Translations under genes and position numbers: made by a program
The notes under the pieces: model-generated
What the model saw: only the letters and a program-made list of their open reading frames with translations
What the model was told of the DNA's origin: nothing
The model's database searches: none
Assembly: GCA_019694515.1 (NCBI GenBank)
Contig: JAIBBU010000010.1
Location: 1 to 35,495 of the forward strand
Direction: 5' to 3'
Length of the DNA stretch: 35,495 bases
From: Oligoflexia bacterium
Lineage (GTDB): Bacteria > Bdellovibrionota_C > UBA2361 > JBGSMV01
Shown: one piece after another, positions 24,347-33,180 of the stretch
How positions within the stretch are numbered: the stretch's first letter is position 1
Layout of the letters: each line of letters starts with the position of its first letter

Positions 24347-24428
24347 AGATCAAAGCGCCATTGCAGGAACTTCATCGACAGCGCAGCAATGCTGTCCTCG
24401 AATTGCGTAACTCGTACAGCAATGTCAG
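24341..24428 (+). repeat. 88-bp intergenic repeat module (copy 3)
   Basis: Follows copy D exactly as copy 2 follows copy C, overlapping its right terminus by a few bases. It ends 26 bases before the stop codon of the phosphotransferase gene. Confidence 0.75.
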
Positions 24429-24454
24429 TTAGTTGACCAACCTTTTCTAAGTTC

Positions 24455-25465
24455 TTAAGTGCTGAGTTTGCTGGCGACTGCTAGAACCTCCGGCAGACGG
24501 GCAGCCAGGATGCTCTGCTGAACGGTTTCCGTCAGCATCTTGGCCGCGCTTGGAATGCTCTTGATAAAGTATTCTTTTCCGTCCCGCAGCCCCGCACGCC
24601 CATATGCGCTCAACGCCTGCATCAGCCTAATGATGGCAAAAGTAGGGAGGCTATCAACGAACTGTGCGGTGTCGATCTTTTCAAGCTTGCAAGCCTCGGC
24701 GAGGTAGTGTCGTACCAAAGCCTCGCGTTCGGAGGGGGCGAGGGCTGCAGCGGACTGATACACTAAAGATGCCACGTCATATTGCAGGGGGCCGCGGCGC
24801 CCAGACTGAAAGTCGATGAACCAGCACCGGCCGTTTAACAACATAATGTTACGCGCCTGAAAGTCGCGGTACATGAAGTAATGCGCGGGATAAGAGGCGA
24901 TCTGATTAGCCAATAAATCAAACTCGCTCTGCAGCCGCTCGGCATCGAACGCAATGCGTTTGGGCTGGAGCAGCTGTTCTCGGAAATCTCTTAGATCTCC
25001 CAGCACCGCCGATCGATCAAAATCAGCGCCTTGATAACAAAAGCTATAGTCCAATCCGCGGCCGGCAACCAACTGAAATCGGCAGAGCTGCTCGAGCGCT
25101 TCGCGGTAAAGCGCCAACAGGGCATCAGAGAGTGCGCTTTGTGTATCGCGGGAGCATTGCAAACGATCGAGCAGGGTGAGATCGCCCAGGTCCTCTTCCA
25201 GATAGGCGCTCCAGTCTTGAGCGCTGCAGTAGATCTCAGGTACGGGCAAACCGTTCTTCTTGAAATGTTTTGCGAATTCCACAAATGCGCGGTTTTCGGC
25301 CCGATCGGGATTGACTACTCCGATCACGCTACGCTGCTGGTCGCGCAGCCGGTAGATGCGGCGCTTAGAGGCATGTTCCTTAATCGTCTCAAAATGGGGG
25401 GTGGAAACACCGAAGGCTTCGCGGAATAGGGCGCTTAGAGCGGCTTGATCGGTGCTATCACTCAT
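24455..25465 (-). CDS. Aminoglycoside-phosphotransferase-fold kinase, AmgK-like
   Basis: 336 residues, cytosolic. The APH/choline-kinase fold is marked by YRDFQARN with D201 as catalytic base and N206, and metal-binding D218 in WFIDFQSGRRGPLQYDVASLVY. The wording of that block resembles sugar kinases of the N-acetylmuramate/N-acetylglucosamine 1-kinase (AmgK) type used in peptidoglycan recycling more than antibiotic kinases. The MurU-type nucleotidyltransferase that normally accompanies AmgK is not adjacent, so the substrate is uncertain. The gene is divergent from the THX gene across 96 bases, and its tail faces the repeat cluster. Resistance to aminoglycosides should not be inferred. Confidence 0.7.
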   Translation of the reverse strand: MSDSTDQAALSALFREAFGVSTPHFETIKEHASKRRIYRLRDQQRSVIGVVNPDRAENRAFVEFAKHFKKNGLPVPEIYCSAQDWSAYLEEDLGDLTLLDRLQCSRDTQSALSDALLALYREALEQLCRFQLVAGRGLDYSFCYQGADFDRSAVLGDLRDFREQLLQPKRIAFDAERLQSEFDLLANQIASYPAHYFMYRDFQARNIMLLNGRCWFIDFQSGRRGPLQYDVASLVYQSAAALAPSEREALVRHYLAEACKLEKIDTAQFVDSLPTFAIIRLMQALSAYGRAGLRDGKEYFIKSIPSAAKMLTETVQQSILAARLPEVLAVASKLST

Positions 25466-25504
25466 TAGAACACTTCATAACACAGGATCAGCCGCCCTAT
25501 CATC

Positions 25505-25533
25505 TTGAAATCATCCCCAGGCGCACATAGTAT
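25505..25533 (+). promoter_or_regulatory. Sigma-70 type promoter of the THX gene
   Basis: TTGAAA (25505-25510) and TAGTAT (25528-25533) are separated by exactly 17 bases. The expected start site is near 25540, giving a leader of about 20 bases with GGAGGA at 25548-25553. It could also drive the downstream CoA-pathway operon by readthrough. Confidence 0.65.
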
Positions 25534-25561
25534 AGCGAGGTTTTAATGGAGGAACACCACT

Positions 25562-25681
25562 ATGGGTAAAGGTGATAAGAGAACGCGGCGCGGCAAGATT
25601 TTCAGCGGCAGCCACGGGGTGGCACGCAGCCGTAGAAAAGAGCGCGATCGTGCCCGCGGGACCGTCAAGAAGAGCAAGTAG
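25562..25681 (+). CDS. 30S ribosomal protein THX (bTHX family)
   Basis: A 39-residue, very basic protein beginning MGKGDKRTRRGKIFSGSHGV, matching the signature of the ribosomal THX family, whose short basic members sit at the top of the 30S head in Thermus. The C-terminal tail (RSRRKERDRARGTVKKSK) extends beyond the shortest family members. GGAGGA lies 8 bases before the ATG and a well-spaced promoter lies upstream, so this is a real expressed gene despite its size. It ends 42 bases before the monooxygenase gene. Confidence 0.85.
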   Translation: MGKGDKRTRRGKIFSGSHGVARSRRKERDRARGTVKKSK

Positions 25682-25695
25682 CCGATTTTGCGTCA

Positions 25696-25715
25696 CTTGC
25701 CCAAACTTGGGTAAG
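25696..25715 (+). promoter_or_regulatory. Hairpin directly before the monooxygenase start
   Basis: CTTGCCCAA (25696-25704) pairs with TTGGGTAAG (25707-25715) with one G-T pair, 8 bases before the ATG at 25724. There is no U tract, so it is not a classical terminator. It may limit readthrough from the THX gene or mask the ribosome binding region of the operon, whose first gene lacks a strong Shine-Dalgarno. Confidence 0.35.
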
Positions 25716-25723
25716 CGAAGCCG

Positions 25724-27997
25724 ATGAAGATCGTCTGCATTGGAGGGGGTCCGGCCGGGCTCTATTTCTCCCTCCTGATGAAGAAGTTCGATCCCAAGCG
25801 TGAGGTCTCGGTCTTCGAGCGAAACCCGCGCGACAGCACTTTCGGCTGGGGGGTAGTGCTCTCCGATCAGGTGCTGGAGCGGCTGAGCGCGGCGGATCGG
25901 GAAAGCGCCCAGCAGATTCGCGATACGCTGGCGCACTGGGATGACATCGAAGCGCATTTCCGTGGCCGTATTTTAAGATCCTCAGGCCATGGCTTCTGCG
26001 GAATATCCAGACAGCGATTGCTCGATATTTTGTCTGAACGCGCGGCGCGTTTAGGAGTTGAATTAAACTATGGCCGCGATGTTAGCGACGCCGATTTTCC
26101 TGATGCCGATCTGATTGTTGCCGCCGACGGCATCTTTTCAAAGACCAGGGAAAAGTACGCAGAATTCTTTAAGCCTGATATCGAGCAGCGCCTCTGCAAG
26201 TTTACCTGGCTCGGAATCGAGAAGGTGTTCCCGGCTTTCACCTTCCTTTTCGAGGAAACAGAGTTCGGTTGGTTTCAAGCCCACTGCTACCGCTTCGAAG
26301 AAAATTTAAGCACCTTCATCGTAGAGTGCCCCGAGGATACCTGGAGCAGGGCCGGCCTTGATCGGATGAGCAAAGAGCAGAGCATCACTTTTTGTGAAAA
26401 GCTCTTTGCTAAGTATTTGGATGGAAAACCGCTGCTCTCAAAGAGCGCGCACCTCCGGGGGTCGAGCGCCTGGATTAATTTCCAACGTGTTTCAAACCAG
26501 CGCTGGTACCACAATAATATAGTCTTAATGGGTGACGCCGCCGGGACGGCCCATTTCAGCATCGGCTCCGGGACCAGGCTGGCGGTAGAGGCGGCGATCT
26601 TTTTGGCGCGCGAACTTAATCGGGGAGCGCCGCTCTCCCAAGCCTGTGCCAACTACCAAGAGCAGCATCGACTCGAAGTAATCAAGCTCCAAAATTCAGC
26701 ACGTAATAGCGCTGAGTGGTTTGAGCATGTAGCGGAAAAGTCGCGGCTGGAGCCCGAGCAGTTCTACTACAGTATGTTGACTCGCAGTCAGCGGGTCAGC
26801 CACGAAAACCTCAGAATTCGCGATAGAAGCTACCTCGAGAGTTTTGAGCGTTGGTTCGCGAAACGGGCCACGAGCAAAGAGCAGTCTGATGCCTGCCCGC
26901 CGATGTTTGTGCCGGTGCGCTTGCGTGAATTAGAGCTAATCAATCGAGTGGCTGTCTCGCCGATGGCGATGTACAGCGCGGTTGATGGAACTCCCGGAGA
27001 TTTTCATCTGGTGCATCTTGGCGCGCTAGCTTTAGGCGGCGCCGGCCTGCTGTTTACCGAGATGACGAACGTTTCTCCCGAAGCGCGGATTACCCCGGGC
27101 TGTGCGGGACTCTACTCCAAGGCGAATCTTGAAGGTTATAAACGGATTGTGGAGTTCGTACATTCCCGTTCGGCCGCGAAGATCGCGCTGCAGCTCGGGC
27201 ATGCGGGTCCCAAGGGTTCTACTCGGGTAGCCTGGGAGGGAATGGATCTGCCGTTGGAGCGTGGAAATTGGGAGCTGCTTGCACCTTCGGGGATTCCGTA
27301 TGGACCCCAAAATCAGCTCCCACGTGAGATGACCGCCGCTGATATGCGCAAGGTCACGGCTGATTTCGTAGCGGCCGCTGAGCTGGGCATTACGGCCGGC
27401 TTTGATATGCTTGAACTCCACTGCGCGCACGGGTATCTGTTGTCAGCATTTTTATCTCCGCTCACGAACAGGCGCTCGGATCAGTATGGCGGTTCAGTGG
27501 AAAATCGCACGCGCTTCCCGCTGGAGGTTTTCAGTGCGTTACGGGCAGTCTGGCCCGCGCATAGTCCAATCTCAGTCCGAATCTCGGCTACGGATTGGTT
27601 CCCTGGGGGTAATACGATCGATGATGCGGTTAAGATCGCGGCGCTGTTTAAAGCGGCCGGCGCAGATATTATCGATGTGTCAGCCGGCCAGGTCACGCCG
27701 CTCCAAAAACCGGTCTATGGCCGGATGTTTCAAACTCCTTTTTCCGATCGGGTGCGCTCGGAGGTCGGGATCATGACTATGGCCGTCGGTAATATATTTG
27801 AGGCCGATCATGTGAATAGTATTATCGGCGCGGGCCGCGCGGATTTATGTTTGTTAGCGCGCGCCCATCTGGCCGACCCGCACTGGACGCTGCGCGCAGC
27901 AGCCGAACTCGGCTATGAGGCGCAGTGGTGGCCTGAACAATATCGCTCGGCCAAGCGGCAGCTGGAGGTCAATTTGCAGAGGGCTAAAGCACAATGA
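25724..27997 (+). CDS. Bifunctional aryl-CoA monooxygenase/reductase (2-aminobenzoyl-CoA or salicylyl-CoA type)
   Basis: 757 residues formed by two fused flavoenzymes. Residues 1 to about 380 are a class A FAD monooxygenase ([15 protein letters not shown] dinucleotide motif; [33 protein letters not shown]). Residues about 390-757 are an Old Yellow Enzyme-type reductase ([42 protein letters not shown]). The YqjM-type Cys in SPMCMYS is Ala here. This fusion is known from 2-aminobenzoyl-CoA monooxygenase/reductase of Azoarcus evansii and from salicylyl-CoA 5-hydroxylases. The gene order downstream supports the anthranilate type: oxygenation then reduction of the aromatic CoA ester to a non-aromatic ring. 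It overlaps the next gene by 4 bases. Substrate choice between anthranilate and salicylate is inferred. Confidence 0.82.
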   Translation: MKIVCIGGGPAGLYFSLLMKKFDPKREVSVFERNPRDSTFGWGVVLSDQVLERLSAADRESAQQIRDTLAHWDDIEAHFRGRILRSSGHGFCGISRQRLLDILSERAARLGVELNYGRDVSDADFPDADLIVAADGIFSKTREKYAEFFKPDIEQRLCKFTWLGIEKVFPAFTFLFEETEFGWFQAHCYRFEENLSTFIVECPEDTWSRAGLDRMSKEQSITFCEKLFAKYLDGKPLLSKSAHLRGSSAWINFQRVSNQRWYHNNIVLMGDAAGTAHFSIGSGTRLAVEAAIFLARELNRGAPLSQACANYQEQHRLEVIKLQNSARNSAEWFEHVAEKSRLEPEQFYYSMLTRSQRVSHENLRIRDRSYLESFERWFAKRATSKEQSDACPPMFVPVRLRELELINRVAVSPMAMYSAVDGTPGDFHLVHLGALALGGAGLLFTEMTNVSPEARITPGCAGLYSKANLEGYKRIVEFVHSRSAAKIALQLGHAGPKGSTRVAWEGMDLPLERGNWELLAPSGIPYGPQNQLPREMTAADMRKVTADFVAAAELGITAGFDMLELHCAHGYLLSAFLSPLTNRRSDQYGGSVENRTRFPLEVFSALRAVWPAHSPISVRISATDWFPGGNTIDDAVKIAALFKAAGADIIDVSAGQVTPLQKPVYGRMFQTPFSDRVRSEVGIMTMAVGNIFEADHVNSIIGAGRADLCLLARAHLADPHWTLRAAAELGYEAQWWPEQYRSAKRQLEVNLQRAKAQ

Positions 27998-28764
27998 GCA
28001 AGCCATTATCGGGAAAGCACGCCGTGGTGACCGGGGGCGCACGGGGAATCGGGGCTGCGGTATCACGCGAACTGGCGCGGCTGGGTGCCACGGTCTCGGT
28101 GATGGGTCGGGAGCGTGCGCGGTTGGAACAATTTGCTGGAGCGCTGGCAGAAGAATTCAAGCAGCCCGCGGCCTTTTTCGAAGTTGATGTAGCGCGGGCC
28201 AAATCAGTCGAAGAGAATTTTCGAGCCTGCCATAAACAGAATGGATCGATCGATATCTTGGTCAATAATGCCGGGATCTCGGAAAGTGCGCCGTTTCTCA
28301 AGACTTCGACAGAGTCGTGGTCCAGAATGTTGGAGGTGAATCTGAACGGAGTCTTCTATTGCACCCGGCAGGTACTGGCTCCGATGGTGGAGCGCGGCTT
28401 TGGACGAGTCGTGAACATCGCGAGTACGGCCGGACTTAGAGGCTATCGCTATGTCGCGGCTTATTGCGCTTCAAAACATGGAGTGATCGGGCTGACGCGC
28501 GCGCTGGCGCTTGAGCTTACGGGCAAAGGGGTGACGGTCAACTCGATCTGTCCCGGTTTTACCAACACTGATCTGCTAAAGAATTCCATTGCCAACGTCG
28601 CAGCTAAAAGCGGCCGGTCAATCGAGGCGGTGCGCGCGGAGTTTCTAAAAGATAGCCGGAGTGGGCGTTTTGTCGAGCCGGAGGAGATCGCCATAAAGGT
28701 AGGGTGGCTGTGCTTAACGGAACAGGCCGGCATCAATGGTCAAGAGCTTGTAATTGAGGGGTGA
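27994..28764 (+). CDS. Short-chain dehydrogenase/reductase
   Basis: 256 residues, classical SDR. Cofactor motif TGGARGIG (13-20), NNAG (91-94), and the catalytic tetrad N116, S144, Y157, K161 (YCASK). Probably oxidises or reduces a hydroxy/keto-acyl-CoA intermediate of the ring-degradation pathway. ATGA overlap with the monooxygenase gene and 3 bases before the crotonase gene show tight coupling. Cofactor preference and exact substrate cannot be read. Confidence 0.88.
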   Translation: MSKPLSGKHAVVTGGARGIGAAVSRELARLGATVSVMGRERARLEQFAGALAEEFKQPAAFFEVDVARAKSVEENFRACHKQNGSIDILVNNAGISESAPFLKTSTESWSRMLEVNLNGVFYCTRQVLAPMVERGFGRVVNIASTAGLRGYRYVAAYCASKHGVIGLTRALALELTGKGVTVNSICPGFTNTDLLKNSIANVAAKSGRSIEAVRAEFLKDSRSGRFVEPEEIAIKVGWLCLTEQAGINGQELVIEG

Positions 28765-28767
28765 GCC

Positions 28768-29583
28768 ATGCAGCCGATCGACACCGTTTTTAGTGCGCAA
28801 CATTTTCTATGGCAGCATGCGCAAGGAATCGCCCGCATCACTCTGAATCGTCCTGAGAAAAAGAATCCATTAACTTTCGATTCTTATCGTGAATTGATCA
28901 CCACGATCGATCGCATGGCAGTCTCCCCGCAAATTAAGGTTTTGGTAATCAGCGGTGCCGGGGGAAACTTTTGCTCGGGCGGTGATGTGCATGAAATCAT
29001 AGGGGAGCTGATCAAGATGAAGCCCGCGGGTTTGCTGGAATTCACCCGCATGACAGGAGATCTTATTCGCGCTATTCGCCAGTGTCCGCAGATCGTGATC
29101 TCGGAGATCGAGGGGATCTGTGCGGGGGCCGGAGCCGCAATCGCGATGGCCTCGGACTTGCGTTACGGAACTGACAGCAGCAAGGTCGCGTTTTTATTCG
29201 CCCGGGTGGGATTGTCGGGTGCCGACATGGGTGCTTGCTCGTTGCTGCCCCGCATCGTCGGGCAGGGTCGGGCGACCGAACTGCTGCTTAGCGGCCGATC
29301 GATGGAGGCAGCGGAGGCCCTGGCCTGGGGGTTTTACAACCGCATCTTCGAGGCGCGATCAATTAAAGCCGAGGTGCAGGCAATTTCGCAGCAGCTGGCA
29401 CAGGGCCCGACGCTGGCCCACGCCATGACAAAAAAGATGTTGAATCAGGAGTGGAACATGGGCCTAATTGAGGCTTTAGAAGCTGAAGCCCAGGCGCAGG
29501 CCGCCTGTATGCAGAGCGGCGATTTCAGACGTGCTTACGAAGCTTTTGCGCAGAAACAGAAGCCGGTCTTTGAAGGAAACTGA
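28768..29583 (+). CDS. Crotonase-superfamily (enoyl-CoA hydratase/isomerase) protein
   Basis: 271 residues with the crotonase fold. Oxyanion-hole segments are [15 protein letters not shown] and [19 protein letters not shown]. The two Glu residues of true enoyl-CoA hydratases are replaced by Ala (in GAGAAIA) and Arg (FLFARVGL), while an Asp is retained in LSGADMG. A plain hydratase is therefore unlikely; a hydrolase or ring-modifying activity on the oxo-cyclohexenyl-CoA intermediate fits better. The stop overlaps the next start by one base (TGATG). Confidence 0.82.
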   Translation: MQPIDTVFSAQHFLWQHAQGIARITLNRPEKKNPLTFDSYRELITTIDRMAVSPQIKVLVISGAGGNFCSGGDVHEIIGELIKMKPAGLLEFTRMTGDLIRAIRQCPQIVISEIEGICAGAGAAIAMASDLRYGTDSSKVAFLFARVGLSGADMGACSLLPRIVGQGRATELLLSGRSMEAAEALAWGFYNRIFEARSIKAEVQAISQQLAQGPTLAHAMTKKMLNQEWNMGLIEALEAEAQAQAACMQSGDFRRAYEAFAQKQKPVFEGN

Positions 29584-30740
29584 TGTCCGATCGTGATTTT
29601 TTGAGGTGGCCCTTTTTTACCCCGGCTCACGCTGAGCTGGTTAATACAGTTGAAGACTGGTGCAAGGCCAATCTCGGTGAGGCCGATCACGCCGGGGACC
29701 ACTTTGAGCGTGCTCCCCATTTGGTGCAGCAATTAGGACGTTCCGGAATTCTAAAATATGCGGTGATTTCTCCTTACGGCGGGAATGCCGATCGGCTCGA
29801 TATCCGCAGCATCTGTCTGATCCGGGAAACCTTGGCGCGCTTCGACGGATTGGCAGACTTTGCCTTTGCCATGCAGGGCTTGGGAAGTGCGCCGGTTTCG
29901 CTATTTGGCTCTGCAGATCAGAAAGAGCGTTATCTGCCACATATTGCTATGGGCAGCACGATTGGAGCGTTTGCGTTATCTGAGGCTTTGGCCGGTTCAG
30001 ACGTGGGATCGATTGCGACTGCGGCGCGGCTGCGCGGCGATAAATATATTTTGGACGGCGAAAAAACCTGGATCTCGAACGCCGGGCTGGCCGGTTTCTA
30101 TGTGGTCTTTGCCAGAACAGCTGATAGCGGCGCCAAGGGTTTGAGCGCATTTGTGGTAGAGCCGACCTTCAAGGGGTTTCATCTTAAGAACAAGATCGAC
30201 TGCATCTCGCCGCATCCCTTAGGCACGATTCAATTTCGCAATTGTGAAGTACCGGTCTCCAACCGTTTGGGCGCCGAAGGAGAAGGTTTTAAGATCGCGA
30301 TGTCGACCCTGGATTATTTTAGGTCTTCGGTCGGCGCAGCAGCGCTGGGCTTCGGCCGGCGCGCGTTAGACGAAGCCGTGGCTCAGGTGCGCACGCGCCG
30401 ATTATTTAATCAGAGTCTAGCGGATTTCCAGATGACCCAGGCAGCTGTGGCGGACATGGCGCTTAAGGTGGATGCCGCCGCTCTGCTAATCTATCGCGCC
30501 GCATGGTGCAAAGATTGTGGCGGGTCCGAACGCATCACCCGTGAAGCCGCGATGGCAAAACTTTATGCGACGGAAGCCGCGCAAGAGGTGATCGATCGAG
30601 CTCTGCAGCTCTTCGGGGGACAGGGGGTGGTCAGCGGGTCGATACTGGAAAGGCTCTATCGTGATATTCGACCCTTGAGAATCTATGAAGGTACCTCCGA
30701 GATACAAAAGATAATTATCGCTAATCAGGTATTAAAATGA
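29583..30740 (+). CDS. Acyl-CoA dehydrogenase
   Basis: 385 residues, the usual length. FAD/acyl-CoA dehydrogenase signatures: FALSEALAGSDVGSIATAA, KTWISNAGLAGFYVVFART, LFGGQGVVSGSILERLYRDIR, and RIYEGTSEIQKIII with candidate catalytic base E369. It would introduce a double bond in an acyl- or cycloacyl-CoA intermediate and pass electrons to ETF, which is not encoded here. Sits between the crotonase and RidA-like genes with 1- and 4-base overlaps. Confidence 0.9.
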   Translation: MSDRDFLRWPFFTPAHAELVNTVEDWCKANLGEADHAGDHFERAPHLVQQLGRSGILKYAVISPYGGNADRLDIRSICLIRETLARFDGLADFAFAMQGLGSAPVSLFGSADQKERYLPHIAMGSTIGAFALSEALAGSDVGSIATAARLRGDKYILDGEKTWISNAGLAGFYVVFARTADSGAKGLSAFVVEPTFKGFHLKNKIDCISPHPLGTIQFRNCEVPVSNRLGAEGEGFKIAMSTLDYFRSSVGAAALGFGRRALDEAVAQVRTRRLFNQSLADFQMTQAAVADMALKVDAAALLIYRAAWCKDCGGSERITREAAMAKLYATEAAQEVIDRALQLFGGQGVVSGSILERLYRDIRPLRIYEGTSEIQKIIIANQVLK

Positions 30741-31135
30741 GCTTTAAGACTTTGTTGCCTCCCGGCTGGGGGCGCCCGAGCGGATATTCCAACGGCATTT
30801 TGACGCGCGGCCAGCTGTTATTTGTCGCAGGTCAGATCGGCTGGGAAGCTGATCATCGGGTGACGACGAGTGATCTAGCCGATCAAGTAAAACAGGCGCT
30901 GCAGAACATCGTAGCGATTCTAAAGGAGGGCGGAGCAAAACCTGAACATTTGGTGCGGCTAACCTGGTATGTCACTGATAAGCAGGAGTACCTGGCAGCG
31001 GCCAAGCGCATCGGGGAGGTTTATCGCGAAGTTATTGGCACCCATTACCCGGCCATGTCGCTGCTCGAGGTCAAGGATCTACTCGAGGATGGCGCCAAAG
31101 TTGAGATCGAGGCGACTGCGGTAATTCCGGATTAA
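30737..31135 (+). CDS. RidA/YjgF-family protein lacking the catalytic Arg
   Basis: 132 residues with the complete RidA fold (LLFVAGQIGWEADH; VVAILKEGG-type helix; YPAMSLLEVKDLLEDGAKVEIEATAV). Canonical RidA enamine/imine deaminases have Arg in the PARSxVEV motif; here it is M107 (PAMSLLEV), so classical deaminase activity is not expected. RidA-like proteins recur in anthranilate-CoA clusters, where handling an amino- or imino-substituted ring intermediate is plausible. ATGA overlap with the acyl-CoA dehydrogenase gene. Confidence 0.87.
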   Translation: MSFKTLLPPGWGRPSGYSNGILTRGQLLFVAGQIGWEADHRVTTSDLADQVKQALQNIVAILKEGGAKPEHLVRLTWYVTDKQEYLAAAKRIGEVYREVIGTHYPAMSLLEVKDLLEDGAKVEIEATAVIPD

Positions 31136-31149
31136 GTTCGAGCGAGATG

Positions 31150-31197
31150 GGAGCTGGGATTTGAACCATCTAACAGATCTTTCGAATCCGGCTCAGA
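31150..31197 (-). other. tRNA-like 3' fragment (degenerate)
   Basis: On the minus strand GAGCCGGATTCGAAAGATCT could fold as an anticodon arm (CGGAT/ATCTG, 7-base loop, GAA at the anticodon place) followed by GGTTCAAATCCC, which is the consensus T loop. The T stem does not pair beyond two bases, the residue before the anticodon is C instead of U, and the 5' half is missing, so it is not a functional tRNA. Possibly a relic of a tRNA end; chance resemblance remains possible. Confidence 0.25.
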
Positions 31198-31260
31198 ACG
31201 CGCTGTAATTTTTTGACGCAGAGGAAAACATTCAACACTTTCTTTACCATGGAGAGCGCA

Positions 31261-32877
31261 ATGAAGCCTTACACGTCGCACCTCGACACATTCACCCGCG
31301 ATAATTTGCCGCCCTCGATAGAGTGGCCCGTGATTAAGCGGCAGGCGCTGCCGGAGCTTGAATATCCCGAGAGATTGAACTGTGCGAGCGAGCTGCTTGA
31401 CCGCTCCGTGGCCGCGGGGCATGCATCGAAGCCGCTGATTTGGTTCGAACAGCAAGTCTGGAGTTATGCCGATCTTCTGCAGTATGCCAACCGCATTGCC
31501 AATGTATTAATCGAGCGCTTTGGATTGGTGGCGGGAAATCGCGTGCTGTTGCGCGGCCCCAATAATCCATTAATGGCGGCATGCTGGTTCGGGGTCGTAA
31601 AGGCGGGCGGGGTGGTCGTGACAACGATGCCGCTGCTTCGAGAGAGGGAACTCAACTATATCGTGGAGAAGGCGCAGATCTCCTTTGCGCTGTGTGATCG
31701 GAGATTTTCGGATGAGCTAGTGGCCGTTCAACAAGGCAGCGAGACCCTTAGGGACCTGCTTTTTTTCGGGGGTGAAGGGGAAAATTCTCTAGAGCGGTTG
31801 GCGGAAGCAGCCAGCCCTAAATTTAATAATGTCGAGACTGCGGCCGATGATACGGTGCTAATCGCCTTTACCTCAGGCACGACCGGCAAGGCCAAGGGCT
31901 GCATGCATGCGCACCGCGACGTGATGACGATCTGCGATTGCTTTCCGCGATCGATACTCAAACCTGTGCCCGAGGATCGTTTTATCGGCACGCCCCCATT
32001 TGCTTTCACCTTTGGTCTGGGCGGTCTGTTACTTTTCCCGATGCGCTATGGCGCATCCACGATTTTATTGGAAAAGCCCGGACCGGGCGAGCTGCTGGAA
32101 GCTTTTGAGAGGCGCGGAGCCTCGATCTGTTTTACTTCGCCCACGATGTATAAAGCGATGCTTGAACAGCTGCCTAAGTTCAAGCCGGCAAGCTTAAAGA
32201 AATGTGTGTCCGCCGGCGAAACCTTACCTGCTTCCACCTTTGAGGCTTGGGAAAGAGCCACGGGCATTCGCATTATCGATGGCATTGGAGCCACGGAACT
32301 GCTGCATATCTTTATTTCCGCCTCCCCAGAGGAGATGCGGCCGGGGATGACCGGCAAAGCAATCCCGGGATATGAAGCTCAGGTAATAGATGAAACCGGT
32401 CAACCTGTTCCTGACGGTCAGGTCGGTCTGTTGGCGGTCCGCGGTCCGACCGGCTGCCGGTACTTAAACGATCCTGATCGGCAGCATGATTATGTAAAAT
32501 TCGGCTGGAATATAACCGGGGATGCTTATACCAGAGATGCCAAAGGCTATTTTCAGTTCCACTCCAGGGCGGACGATATGATCATCTCATCGGGCTACAA
32601 TATTTCAGGGGTGGAGGTGGAGAGCGCGCTGCTGAGCCACCCCGCCGTCAAGGAGTGCGGTGTCGTGGGAGTACCGGACGAAGAGCGCGGACATATCGTC
32701 AAAGCGTTTGTGGTATTGCGTGATCCTGCCCAGCGCGCCCCCGAAAGTATCAAGATGTTGCAGGATTTTGTTAAGGCCGAGATTGCGCCTTATAAGTACC
32801 CGCGAGAGATAGAATTTGTGGATGCCTTGCCGCGTACGGAGACCGGAAAACTGCAGCGTTTCCGGCTGCGGGAGTAG
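31261..32877 (+). CDS. Aryl-CoA ligase (benzoate / 2-aminobenzoate-CoA ligase family)
   Basis: 538 residues from the ATG at 31261, chosen because it has GGAG upstream and gives the family N terminus (YTSHLDTFTRDNLPP). Adenylate-forming motifs: phosphate loop FTSGTTGKAKG near residue 200, GIGATELLHIFISA (A5, typical of benzoate-type ligases), FHSRADDMIISSGYNISGVEVE (hinge) and the catalytic Lys near the end (RTETGKLQRFRL). Activates an aromatic acid with ATP and CoA, the entry step for the enzymes encoded upstream. It lies 125 bases after the RidA-like gene, so it ends the operon or has its own promoter. No transporter or MarR-type regulator is visible. Confidence 0.9.
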   Translation: MKPYTSHLDTFTRDNLPPSIEWPVIKRQALPELEYPERLNCASELLDRSVAAGHASKPLIWFEQQVWSYADLLQYANRIANVLIERFGLVAGNRVLLRGPNNPLMAACWFGVVKAGGVVVTTMPLLRERELNYIVEKAQISFALCDRRFSDELVAVQQGSETLRDLLFFGGEGENSLERLAEAASPKFNNVETAADDTVLIAFTSGTTGKAKGCMHAHRDVMTICDCFPRSILKPVPEDRFIGTPPFAFTFGLGGLLLFPMRYGASTILLEKPGPGELLEAFERRGASICFTSPTMYKAMLEQLPKFKPASLKKCVSAGETLPASTFEAWERATGIRIIDGIGATELLHIFISASPEEMRPGMTGKAIPGYEAQVIDETGQPVPDGQVGLLAVRGPTGCRYLNDPDRQHDYVKFGWNITGDAYTRDAKGYFQFHSRADDMIISSGYNISGVEVESALLSHPAVKECGVVGVPDEERGHIVKAFVVLRDPAQRAPESIKMLQDFVKAEIAPYKYPREIEFVDALPRTETGKLQRFRLRE

Positions 32878-32919
32878 AAGTCGCCTCAATCTGCGGAGTT
32901 GGTTTGAGTGGGGTGTGCG

Positions 32920-33172
32920 GTAGCGCTAGGCATGGCCCGCCTCCGCTAAAGCTATGGCGAGGCAGGTTTTCACTTCGCTCGCAGTTGTAAAAGTTACATT
33001 TTTCAGTGATGAAATACCTGCCTGTGTGGGCGCTTCTGCTTGCGTGCTCGTAAGAAATTTTTGCAATTACCAAGGGACAGAGCCTACTTCGACATAATGG
33101 TAGGGATTGCTTCGCTACGCTCGCAATGACAAAAATTCTGTCCTCGAATTAGGTAACTCGTACAGCAACGAA
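32920..33172. repeat. Rearranged intergenic repeat cluster (copy E)
   Basis: From left to right: a CCGCCTCCGCTAAAGC segment related in reverse to the interior of copy A; an inverted short unit (32980-33020); an inverted partial copy of the B/C element (33045-33130, matching 13721-13808 in reverse, with GGGACAGAGCC and ATAATGGTAGGG); and a TGTCCTCGAATTAGGTAACT unit (33139-33170). The second half of the B/C element is missing, so it is a broken or recombined copy. It fills the space between the tails of the ligase and DCC genes. Confidence 0.75.
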
Positions 33173-33180
33173 GAGACGCC

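Noticed and set aside
24455..25465. Aminoglycoside resistance gene
   Set aside because: The APH fold is shared by many sugar and choline kinases; the YRDFQARN...FIDFQSGRRGPLQYD block points to an AmgK-like sugar kinase instead.
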